A program made the translations under genes and the position numbers. From NCBI GenBank assembly GCA_964647625.1, contig CAZYHZ010000015.1, positions 1 to 64,000 on the forward strand: DNA of 64,000 bases, written 5' to 3'. This DNA is from DASRJG01 sp964647625 (GTDB lineage: Bacteria > Acidobacteriota > Polarisedimenticolia > Polarisedimenticolales > DASRJG01). Below the pieces are notes generated by a model. That model saw nothing but the letters and a program-made list of their open reading frames with translations. It searched no databases and was not told the DNA's origin. Shown piece by piece: positions 50,850-57,839 of the stretch (position 1 is its first letter; each line of letters begins with the position of its first letter).

Positions 50850-52529
50850 CTAACTCGGCTGGCCGGACTTGCGCGCGAGCAGGAACGAGCGCCACGGGAC
50901 GCGCGAGCGGAAGCGCTTCGAGTTGACGAGACGCAACAGCCCGATCGCGCGATTCAGGCGTGATTTCGCGTGCAGGGCGTCGGAGACGGCCCCCACCATC
51001 TTGGCCGCGGCGGTGTCATAAGGAAACGCGAAGGCGGGAGCTTCGCTCGCGCGGCCGTCGAACGAGACGAATCGGCGCCGGCTCATCTCCTTCAGACCGG
51101 ACAGCCCATGGCTCGCTCCCAAGCCGCTGCGCTTGAACCCGGACCAGGTCGCGGCGGGCTCGCCGTACGCATAGAGCACGTCGTTGATCGTGACGACACC
51201 GGCTTGCAGGCCGTCCATCAGACGTTCCGCCGTGTCCTCCGAGCGAGTCCAGCCGCTCGCGGTCAGGGCGAATGCGCTGTCGTTCGCGCGGTGGATTGCC
51301 TGCTCGACGCTCTCGACGGAGACGATCGGGATCACCGGCCCCGACGTCTCTTCCTGCAACAGCCGGCAGCCTTCCGGCGGATCGAGCACCACGGTCGGCG
51401 GATAGAAGAACCCCGGCCCCGCGGGAATCTGCCCGCCGCGTGCCACCTGGGCTCCGAAGAGCGCCGCCTCGCTGACCTGCTCGTGAACCGTCTGGCGTCT
51501 CGATTCGGAGGCGAGCGGGCCGACCTCGATGTCGGTCTGGAGCGCATCGCCCATGCGCACGCGATCGACCTCGGCCAGCACCGCTTCGACGAACTTCGCC
51601 GCCACGCGATCCTCGACGAACACGCGCTCCACCGAGCCGCAGTTCTGGCCGGCGTTCGCCAGGGCGCCCCACACGATGCCGCGCGCGGCGCGCGCGACGT
51701 CCGCGTCGGCCGCGACGATTGCCGCGTGCTTTCCGCTCAAGCTCAACACGACCGGCCGGAGCGCCGAGGCTGCGGCGGACATGATGCCCTGGCCCGTCTC
51801 GTGAGTCCCCGTGACGAACACCTTCGCCACCTTGTCGTGTGAGACCAGCCGGATCGTGTCCGTGGCGGTCGCCGGGACGATGTTCAGGAGACCCGCCGGG
51901 AAGCCCGCCTCGGCGCACAGCTCGCCGACGCGAAGCGCCGTGAGAGGCGTCAGCTCCGAGGGCTTGAGCACGACGGCGTTTCCCATCGCCAGTGCGGAAG
52001 CGGCCTGGATCAGAGGCTGCGCGAAGGGGAGCGACGACGAGGTCACGAGGGCGACGACGCCCAGCGGGTCGTACAGATAGAGCGCGCGCTTGTGCGCGTA
52101 CACGGGATGGCGGGGATCGATCGGCTCGCCGCGCGACAGGTCCCGTGCATTGAGCGACAGGAATCGCAGATGGTCGAGGCAGGGGAGGATCTCGAGAGCC
52201 ATCGCCTCGGCGAACGGCTTCCCCTGTTCCAGCGCGATGAGGCTCGCCAGCCCTTCGGCCTGCTCGTGCACGCAGATCGCGAGGCGATGCAGCCGGCGGG
52301 CACGCTCCTCGAAAGGCGCCCCGCGCCAGAGCTTGGCCGCGAACGCGGCCGTCTCGATGGCGACCTCGATCTCCGCCGCATCGGCGCACGCCACCCACGC
52401 GATCGGCTCGCCGGTCGACGGATTGACGTCGACCAGCCGGGAGCCGGCGCCGACGCCGGGCTCGCCGTTGATCCAGGGCAATAGGGGCGGCGGACCGTGG
52501 GCCTCCGCCTCGGTCTTCAAGTCGTGCAC
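50850..52529 (-). CDS. Aldehyde dehydrogenase superfamily protein lacking catalytic Asn and Glu
   Basis: Protein of about 559 residues with the ALDH fold. NPSTGEPIAWV occurs in the N-terminal domain and ALAMGNAVVLKPSELTPL in the NAD-binding domain. The nucleophile Cys297 lies in AGQNCGSVERVFV and EETSGPVIPI follows. The usual general base in E-L-G-G-K is Ser263 (LSLSGKH), and the oxyanion Asn of P-W-N-F-P is replaced by Ser near residue 166. Simple hydrolytic aldehyde oxidation is therefore doubtful; a CoA-acylating, reductive or non-catalytic role is possible. A C-terminal extension of about 70 basic residues is unusual. Start GTG 52529 (or TTG 52538) is uncertain; TATATT lies seven bases upstream. 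Confidence 0.85.
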   Translation of the reverse strand: MHDLKTEAEAHGPPPLLPWINGEPGVGAGSRLVDVNPSTGEPIAWVACADAAEIEVAIETAAFAAKLWRGAPFEERARRLHRLAICVHEQAEGLASLIALEQGKPFAEAMALEILPCLDHLRFLSLNARDLSRGEPIDPRHPVYAHKRALYLYDPLGVVALVTSSSLPFAQPLIQAASALAMGNAVVLKPSELTPLTALRVGELCAEAGFPAGLLNIVPATATDTIRLVSHDKVAKVFVTGTHETGQGIMSAAASALRPVVLSLSGKHAAIVAADADVARAARGIVWGALANAGQNCGSVERVFVEDRVAAKFVEAVLAEVDRVRMGDALQTDIEVGPLASESRRQTVHEQVSEAALFGAQVARGGQIPAGPGFFYPPTVVLDPPEGCRLLQEETSGPVIPIVSVESVEQAIHRANDSAFALTASGWTRSEDTAERLMDGLQAGVVTINDVLYAYGEPAATWSGFKRSGLGASHGLSGLKEMSRRRFVSFDGRASEAPAFAFPYDTAAAKMVGAVSDALHAKSRLNRAIGLLRLVNSKRFRSRVPWRSFLLARKSGQPS

Positions 52530-52627
52530 GAAATCCAATATAGGTACGGCGCCCGGCGAAGCCCGTCCTATGATCGAATTCGGGCTGTAACCATCTGGAA
52601 TCGCTCGGTTTGAGGGAAGGGGCACCC

Positions 52628-53287
52628 ATGGCCACAAGGGTTTTGATCGTCCGGCACGGCGCGACCGTCCTGTCGGCCGAAGACCGCTACGCGGGGGCGA
52701 CCGATGCACAGCTTTCGGACGAGGGCCGCGAGCAGGCCAGGCGGCTGGGTCAGCGGCTGGCGGGCGAGCCGCTTGCGGCGGCGTACGCGAGCCCGATGTC
52801 CCGGACGATGGACACCGCCGCGGCCATCGTCGGCGCCCGCGCGCTCACCGTGACGCCCGTCGACGGCTTGCGCGAGACCGATCACGGTCACTGGGAGGGG
52901 AAGACCCGCGAGGACGTCAAGCGGGAGTTTCGGGACGAGTACGAGCGGTGGGAGCGCGACCCCGTCACGTTCGCGCCGTCGGCCGGTGAGACCGGGCTCG
53001 AGGTGCTCGCTCGAGCACTGCCCGCTTTTCTCGCGCTTGTCGAGCGTCACCGGGCGGGCTCGATCCTGGTCGTCTCCCACAAGGCGACCATTCGCCTGAT
53101 CGTCAGCCAGCTTCTGGGCATCGAGCTGCGAGGCTATCGCGACCGCCTCGACATGAGTCCGTGCGGCCTGAGCATCCTCGACATGAAGGCGGGTGCCGAA
53201 GCGCGATTGATCCTGTTCAATGACGTGTCGCACTACGCGACGCTTCCGGGTCCGACGGCCAACCGCTTGTCGCCCTGGTGGGCTTAG
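52628..53287 (+). CDS. Histidine phosphatase (phosphoglycerate-mutase-like)
   Basis: Protein of 219 residues. The phospho-accepting His10 lies in the RHG motif LIVRHGATV. LSDEGREQARRLGQRL and the acidic ETDHGHWEGK follow, and the second catalytic His lies in VVSHKATIRLI. The family covers cofactor-dependent phosphoglycerate mutases, cobalamin CobC-type phosphatases and general phosphatases; length and the ETDHGHWEG motif favour a CobC/GpmB-like phosphatase. ATG 52628 is preceded by GGGAAGGGG. Its 3' end lies in the 55-bp sequence duplicated across the second gap. Confidence 0.92.
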   Translation: MATRVLIVRHGATVLSAEDRYAGATDAQLSDEGREQARRLGQRLAGEPLAAAYASPMSRTMDTAAAIVGARALTVTPVDGLRETDHGHWEGKTREDVKREFRDEYERWERDPVTFAPSAGETGLEVLARALPAFLALVERHRAGSILVVSHKATIRLIVSQLLGIELRGYRDRLDMSPCGLSILDMKAGAEARLILFNDVSHYATLPGPTANRLSPWWA

Positions 53288-53308
53288 GCGAACGGGGACA
53301 GTCCCCTT
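53254..53308 (+). repeat. 55-bp direct repeat, left copy
   Basis: Identical to 53409-53463 across the N-run. It contains the end of the histidine phosphatase gene and the palindrome GGGGACAGTCCCC (53294-53306). Fifty-five bases is a common de Bruijn k-mer length, so this is most likely one sequence written twice at joined contig ends. Confidence 0.9.
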
Positions 53309-53408
53309 NNNNNNNNNNNNNNNNNNNNNNNNNNNNNNNNNNNNNNNNNNNNNNNNNNNNNNNNNNNNNNNNNNNNNNNNNNNNNNNNNNNNNNNNNNNN
53401 NNNNNNNN
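53309..53408. other. Assembly gap, 100 N
   Basis: A 100-N spacer between two identical 55-bp ends. The true junction may contain no missing sequence at all, or a tandem repeat. Confidence 1.
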
Positions 53409-53463
53409 GACGGCCAACCGCTTGTCGCCCTGGTGGGCTTAGGCGAACGGGGACAGTCCCCTT
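53409..53463 (+). repeat. 55-bp direct repeat, right copy
   Basis: Same 55 bases as 53254-53308. Here the codons of the histidine phosphatase end are not in a gene; the copy runs up to the stop of the DUF4382 gene. Confidence 0.9.
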
Positions 53464-54004
53464 ATTCGCGATCCACGCCGCGGACTTCGAGATCCGGGTC
53501 GAACTCGAAATCGTCGCCGACGCGCCGGATCGAGCGGTCGGGAGAGATCAGCAATCCGACGGTCGTCGAGTGGTCGACGTCGACCGCGAAATCCACCGGC
53601 ACGATGGCGGTCCACCCGGCTCCCGGCGCGGTGATGTTCTTGCGGCCTTCCCCTGCAAGGGCCACGGCCAGCGAGGTCAGCCGGAGCTGAAGCGCGGTGC
53701 AGTGGCCTTCGGGAAGCAGGTCGGCGGGGAGCGAAAGGACCGTTCCGCTTCGCGAGAGCGACATGATGTCGACGTCGACCGGCAGCCCGTTCTGGACGGG
53801 GGCCCACGTTCCGTCGGCGCGCCGTGCCTCGATCCCCGAGATCCTCACGGTCGCTGCGGCGATCTCGGGTGCGGCCTCGGTCCGTGACGCCGAGAGCTTC
53901 ACGACGAGCGAGCCGCGGTTTCCTTCCTGCCCCGACGAACACCCCGCGAGCAGCGCGGCCAGTCCGACAGCAACGAGTCCTGAAGCCAGGGGGGGGCGGC
54001 TCAT
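53462..54004 (-). CDS. DUF4382 lipoprotein
   Basis: Protein of 180 residues. The signal sequence ends LLAGC, a clear lipobox. The mature part begins GSLVVKLSASRTEAAPEI and has alternating strands with DVDIMSLSRSGTVLSLPADLLPEGHC, the pattern of the DUF4382 beta-sandwich, found mostly in surface lipoproteins with unknown function. The stop lies inside the right copy of the 55-bp duplicated sequence. It is divergent from the PilZ gene with 116 bp between starts; no convincing -35/-10 pair is seen there. Confidence 0.8.
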   Translation of the reverse strand: MSRPPLASGLVAVGLAALLAGCSSGQEGNRGSLVVKLSASRTEAAPEIAAATVRISGIEARRADGTWAPVQNGLPVDVDIMSLSRSGTVLSLPADLLPEGHCTALQLRLTSLAVALAGEGRKNITAPGAGWTAIVPVDFAVDVDHSTTVGLLISPDRSIRRVGDDFEFDPDLEVRGVDRE

Positions 54005-54120
54005 CTACCGGCCAGGGTAACAGCAAACCGGCCGGGGGGGCTCCTGGACCGAATGGGTGTCGGGACCCATATTCTGTCGCGCCCCGCCGGGGGAGGCGGG
54101 ATCTGCGAGGGGAATTGGCC

Positions 54121-54516
54121 ATGGGCGAGCCCAGAATCACACCCGTATTCAGGAATCGACGCCTCCAAAACCGGTACTCGCTGTCCGCCGACTCGGGGGC
54201 GGCCGTCCAGTTCCCGTACCCCCCGCCAAACGGGCCTCGGCTCGAGTCCCGGATGCGGGACATCAGCCTGTCGGGGATGTCGATCGTCCTTCCCGAGGAG
54301 CTTTACACCATCGAGATCGGGGACATCGTCAAAGGGATCGAGGCCAGGGTCGCGAAAAAGACCTTTCGCGGCGATCTCCTGGTCATGCACGTCACCTCGG
54401 CGTCGGAGGGCGCGCCCGTCTGCGGAGGCTTGTTCTATCCCGAGGGCGACGAGGACCTGATCACCATCCGGCTGGTTGTTCGAGGGCTCGAAGCGGTCGC
54501 CAAGTCCCTTTCCTGA
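54121..54516 (+). CDS. PilZ-domain protein, probable c-di-GMP receptor
   Basis: Protein of 131 residues. The c-di-GMP motifs are complete: RLQNR at 14-18 (RxxxR) and DISLSG at 47-52 (DxSxxG), with the spacing seen in PilZ proteins. The remainder is the six-strand barrel with a short C-terminal helix. It has no other domain, so it should act as an adaptor. GAGGGG precedes ATG 54121. It is followed after 47 nt by the DUF4097 gene, with which it may be transcribed. Confidence 0.86.
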   Translation: MGEPRITPVFRNRRLQNRYSLSADSGAAVQFPYPPPNGPRLESRMRDISLSGMSIVLPEELYTIEIGDIVKGIEARVAKKTFRGDLLVMHVTSASEGAPVCGGLFYPEGDEDLITIRLVVRGLEAVAKSLS

Positions 54517-54563
54517 AACCCTCCCCGCGGTGGCCTCGTTTTCCTCCCACGAGGAGGCCACTC

Positions 54564-55487
54564 ATGAACCCAGCATTTCGTCGAATCTTCGTCGTCGCGG
54601 CTGCGGCCGCCGTCCTTTGCTCGCTTCCCGCCCTGGCGGAATCCCGCATCGAGAAGAACCTGAAGCTGGCCTCCGGCGGAAAGCTCACCGTCGTCTCGGA
54701 CGCCGGCAGCGTCACCGTGACCGGCGGTAGCTCGTCGGGGGCCCACGTGGTGTTGACCTCCGATCGAGACGATCTCGAATCCCGGTTCGACTTCAAGGCC
54801 GAGGAGCTGCCGGGCGAGGTCCGCATCACTCTCAAGAAGAAAGACTCCCTCACGGATTGGTCGGGCTGGTTCCACGATTCGAGGCTCGCCTTCAAGATCG
54901 AGGTGCCGGAAAAAACGAAGACCGACCTTCGCACAGGAGGCGGCCACATCAGCGTGTCGTCGCTCTCGGAAGACGCGAACGTCAGGACGTCGGGTGGGCA
55001 CATCGAAGTCAACGATCTTCGAGGCGACCTGACGGCGGAAACCTCCGGCGGGCACATCTCGCTCAAGAACATCGGGGGGACGGCCAAGGTCGAAACCTCC
55101 GGCGGGCACATCAAGGCCGAGGGCGTCGAAGGCAACCTCTCGGCGGAGACGTCGGGCGGTCACATCGAGGTCCGCGGCGCCAAGGGTCGCGTCGACGCGG
55201 GTACGTCGGGCGGCCACGTCGAGGTCGAGTTCGCGAAGGGCAACGCGCACGGCGGCAAGATCGAAAGCTCGGGCGGCGGAATCACCGTCGAGGTCGATCC
55301 CAACGTGGATCTCTCGATCGATGCCTCGACCTCCGGCGGCTCGGTGAAGACCGACATCCCCGTGAAGGTCGTCGGAAAAATCAGCGGATCGGCGATCCGA
55401 GGGACGCTCGGGAAGGGCGGGGAGTCGCTCTACGTCCATACCTCCGGTGGCTCCGTCTCGATCGTGGCGCCCGGCGGGTCGATCTGA
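54564..55487 (+). CDS. Secreted DUF4097 beta-helix protein with TSGGHI repeats
   Basis: Protein of 307 residues with a signal peptide (about 1-25). From about 130 to 250 the motif T-S-G-G-H-I/V recurs every 18-19 residues (at least six copies, the first as TGGGHI), each followed by a short strand pair. This regular spacing predicts a right-handed beta-helix with stacked Gly-Gly-His turns, and the aligned His column could bind metal. DUF4097 proteins are common next to anti-sigma or BlaI-type regulators. A GAGGAGG ribosome-binding site precedes ATG 54564. The blaI-like gene follows after 86 bp with its own promoter. Confidence 0.85.
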   Translation: MNPAFRRIFVVAAAAAVLCSLPALAESRIEKNLKLASGGKLTVVSDAGSVTVTGGSSSGAHVVLTSDRDDLESRFDFKAEELPGEVRITLKKKDSLTDWSGWFHDSRLAFKIEVPEKTKTDLRTGGGHISVSSLSEDANVRTSGGHIEVNDLRGDLTAETSGGHISLKNIGGTAKVETSGGHIKAEGVEGNLSAETSGGHIEVRGAKGRVDAGTSGGHVEVEFAKGNAHGGKIESSGGGITVEVDPNVDLSIDASTSGGSVKTDIPVKVVGKISGSAIRGTLGKGGESLYVHTSGGSVSIVAPGGSI

Positions 55488-55514
55488 TTCCCGTAGTTTT
55501 CTCGGCCTCTCCCC

Positions 55515-55558
55515 TTGACGACAGGTGTAGTCAGCCGTAAGCTGACTACATCTGTAGT
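55515..55558 (+). promoter_or_regulatory. blaI-type promoter with BlaI/MecI-like operators
   Basis: TTGACG (55515-55520), 17 bp and TAAGCT (55538-55543). A perfect palindrome ACTACA-TC-TGTAGT at 55545-55558 has the T-A-C-A/T-G-T-A core of BlaI/MecI operators. A perfect 10-bp inverted repeat TGTAGTCAGC/GCTGACTACA (55526-55550) shares its left half-site and spans the -10. Together they place three half-sites over the promoter, predicting autorepression. Confidence 0.85.
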
Positions 55559-55573
55559 TCAAGGAGAGCGCCG

Positions 55574-55957
55574 ATGGCCGGAACGCTGGGCGATCAAGAG
55601 CTGGCCCTTCTGAAGTTCGTCGCCGAAAACGGCCCGGTCTCCGTTGCCGAGGCGGTGGAGCGGTTCGGCGCGCCCCGCGGGCTCGCGCGCTCGACGGTGC
55701 TCACGGTGATGGAGCGCCTGCGCGCGAAGCGGCGCCTCACACGCAAGCGTACGGGCGGCGTTTACCTCTATACGTCCCTCGAGGCCGCGGACACCTTGCT
55801 GTCGGGCGTCGTGCGGGCGTTCGTCGAGAACACGCTGGCCGGGTCGGTGTCGCCGTTCGTCGCCTATCTCTCCGACAGCGAGCAGCTCTCGGACACCGAG
55901 CTTTACGAGCTCGAGCGGCTGGTCAAGAAGCTGCGCTCGAAAGGCCGCCCGGCATGA
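55574..55957 (+). CDS. BlaI/MecI-family transcriptional repressor
   Basis: Winged-helix repressor of 127 residues. The N-terminal half has LGDQELALLKFVAENGPVSV and the recognition-helix region STVLTVMERLRAKRRLTRKR, with GVYLYTS forming the wing. The C-terminal helices provide the dimer interface and, in characterised members, the cleavage site. Some residues differ from beta-lactamase BlaI and no beta-lactamase gene is near, so the target set is unknown; DUF4097 and M56 partners are likely. AAGGAG precedes ATG 55574, and an operator lies 16 bp upstream. The stop overlaps the M56 gene (ATGA). Confidence 0.92.
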   Translation: MAGTLGDQELALLKFVAENGPVSVAEAVERFGAPRGLARSTVLTVMERLRAKRRLTRKRTGGVYLYTSLEAADTLLSGVVRAFVENTLAGSVSPFVAYLSDSEQLSDTELYELERLVKKLRSKGRPA

Positions 55958-57468
55958 TCTCCGCGACCGATGCGATCTTCGCGCGGCTCGCCGCGTGCTC
56001 GATCGACGGATTGATCTCCGCGGCGATCGCGGGGTTCGTTTCGATCGCGCTGGCGCGCCGCACGCCCGAGCTGCGCTCGGCCGTCTGGTGGCTGGTCTGC
56101 TTGAAGATGCTGCTGGCGCTCGCCGGCGTCGGACCGATCGTCCTGCCCGTGCTTCCGCCGGCGTCCCCGGGCCCGATTGTCGCGGCCGCCGCCGCGTTCA
56201 CCGGGAGCGTCACCGCGACGGGCGATCCGGCAGCGGCGGGTTTTGCGTGGCGCGAACTCGCAGTTGCGGCGTGGGCCGGCGGTGCGCTCTGGGCGTTGGC
56301 ACTGCTGGTCGCGCGGGCGGTCCAGATGCGGGGCTTGATCCGGCGGGCGGAGCCGGCCGGAACGTTCATCACGGACGCCCTCGCGCGGGCGTCCGCCACC
56401 GCGGGCCGTACGAGCCGTCCGCGCCTGCGGCTTTCCGGTGAGGTCCGATCCCCGCAGGTCGCGGGGATCTTCCGCCCGACGATCCTCCTGCCCGCCGATG
56501 CCGCCCGGTGGCCGGCCGACCGGCTGGAAATGGTCGTCTGTCACGAGCTCGTTCACGTCCTACGGTGCGACCTCGTGCTCGGATGGATTCCGGCCATCGC
56601 GTCGCGCGTTCTGTTCTTCCACCCGGCAGCGCACATCGCCGCTCGCGAGTACGCGCTGGCGCGCGAGCAGGCGTGCGATGCCGAGGTCGTGCGAAGGCTC
56701 GGTGTCGCGCCCGACTTGTACGGAGGAGTGCTTCTCGCATTCGGCGCCGGCGGCGGCGCTCCGGCGGCCGCGCTCGGCGTCTCGTCCACGTTCCTCCAAC
56801 TCCGAAGGAGACTGCGCATGCTCCAGCACTCCGAAAAGCCCGTGACCTCGCGCGTCGTGCGCTGGTCGTTCCTGATTCTCGCGGCGGCGCTCATCCTCGT
56901 TCCCGTGCGCCTGTCCGCGCGCTCGCCGCAGGCGGCGGGCGCCTCCACGAAGGAGTCCGCGGTCAAGGACGCGTACGTGCTGTTTCACGATGCCAGCTCC
57001 GTCACGATGAACGGCTCCCCCGAAGATCTCGCCCGCGCGCAATCGCTCCGAGACGGCAAGGACGAGCCGATGCTCTGGTTCCGCCAGGATGGCCGTGAAT
57101 ACGTCGTCCGCGATCCCGCCGTGCTTCACTCCGCTTCGATGGATCCCGCGCGGCACGCCCTGGCCGCGGATGAGAAGCGCCGCATGATCGAGGCCGAGAT
57201 GAAGGCGATCTCGAAGCAGGCCGAAGAGATGTCGCGTCAAGCCTCCGATGTGGACGCCGAGCGTGCCGCGCAGAAGGCCGCCGAGGCGGAGCGGCTGGCC
57301 GTGGAGGGCGCGAGGGAGAGGCAGCTCAGCCCGCGCCTCGACGCGCTCGCCGACGCGCAAAGAGAGCTTCAACGGGCCATCGAGATCCAGGCGATGGAGT
57401 CCGAGCGCCGCATTCGCGAGCTGCTCGAGGAGAGCATCGCGTCGGGCGCGGCTCACCCGGTCATGTAG
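55954..57468 (+). CDS. BlaR1-like M56 membrane metallopeptidase with coiled-coil tail
   Basis: Protein of 504 residues with membrane helices near 15-35, 42-66, 104-126 and 288-308. The zinc motif HELVH lies at 197-201, with a third ligand in REQACDAEVV near 241, so the M56 peptidase should be active. After the last helix there is no penicillin-binding sensor domain; instead a periplasmic region of about 190 residues contains a small beta segment (VLFHDASSVTMNGSP) and a long charged coiled coil from about 400. It probably senses something other than beta-lactam and then triggers BlaI cleavage. Co-translated with blaI. Confidence 0.9.
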   Translation: MISATDAIFARLAACSIDGLISAAIAGFVSIALARRTPELRSAVWWLVCLKMLLALAGVGPIVLPVLPPASPGPIVAAAAAFTGSVTATGDPAAAGFAWRELAVAAWAGGALWALALLVARAVQMRGLIRRAEPAGTFITDALARASATAGRTSRPRLRLSGEVRSPQVAGIFRPTILLPADAARWPADRLEMVVCHELVHVLRCDLVLGWIPAIASRVLFFHPAAHIAAREYALAREQACDAEVVRRLGVAPDLYGGVLLAFGAGGGAPAAALGVSSTFLQLRRRLRMLQHSEKPVTSRVVRWSFLILAAALILVPVRLSARSPQAAGASTKESAVKDAYVLFHDASSVTMNGSPEDLARAQSLRDGKDEPMLWFRQDGREYVVRDPAVLHSASMDPARHALAADEKRRMIEAEMKAISKQAEEMSRQASDVDAERAAQKAAEAERLAVEGARERQLSPRLDALADAQRELQRAIEIQAMESERRIRELLEESIASGAAHPVM

Positions 57469-57471
57469 GGG

Positions 57472-57795
57472 TCAGGACGTCGGCGGCCCCGTGATCGCCA
57501 TCAGCACCTCGTGGTGGGTGACGGTCGGCTCGCGCTCGAGGAGAAACTCGTCGTCTTGCGCGTAGTACCGCGCGCGTTCGGGGTTTTCGCCGGCAAAGCT
57601 GCAGATGGCGTCCATCGACGACCACAGCGTCGTGACCGTGAAATGGGTCACGCCGCTCTCATCGCGGCGCAAGACGTAGACACCCATATTGCCGGGGGTC
57701 GAGCGGAACTCGGACAGCCCGGTTCGCTTGAGGTGAGCCAAGTACCCGTCGGCCTTGGCGGTTATCACTCGTCCGTGCCAAGTTCGGGCGATCAT
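57472..57795 (-). CDS. ABM-domain (antibiotic biosynthesis monooxygenase-like) protein
   Basis: Protein of 107 residues with the dimeric ferredoxin-like alpha/beta fold. An initial MIARTWHGRV strand is followed by a helix, then a strand with NMGVYVLRRD, THFTVTTLWSS and a final EVLMAITG strand. Such domains range from monooxygenases to heme-degrading or purely structural proteins. It lies 44 nt after the Rieske-flavodoxin fusion on the same strand and may serve the same redox pathway. Converges on the BlaR1-like gene, 3 nt apart. Confidence 0.8.
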   Translation of the reverse strand: MIARTWHGRVITAKADGYLAHLKRTGLSEFRSTPGNMGVYVLRRDESGVTHFTVTTLWSSMDAICSFAGENPERARYYAQDDEFLLEREPTVTHHEVLMAITGPPTS

Positions 57796-57839
57796 CGCGC
57801 ATCCTCCGGAGCAGGACCGAACATTATGTCACGGACCGT

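Noticed and set aside
53220..53690. Open frame running through the second N-run
   Set aside because: It depends on translating N as open codons across an assembly gap and lies antisense to the DUF4382 gene.
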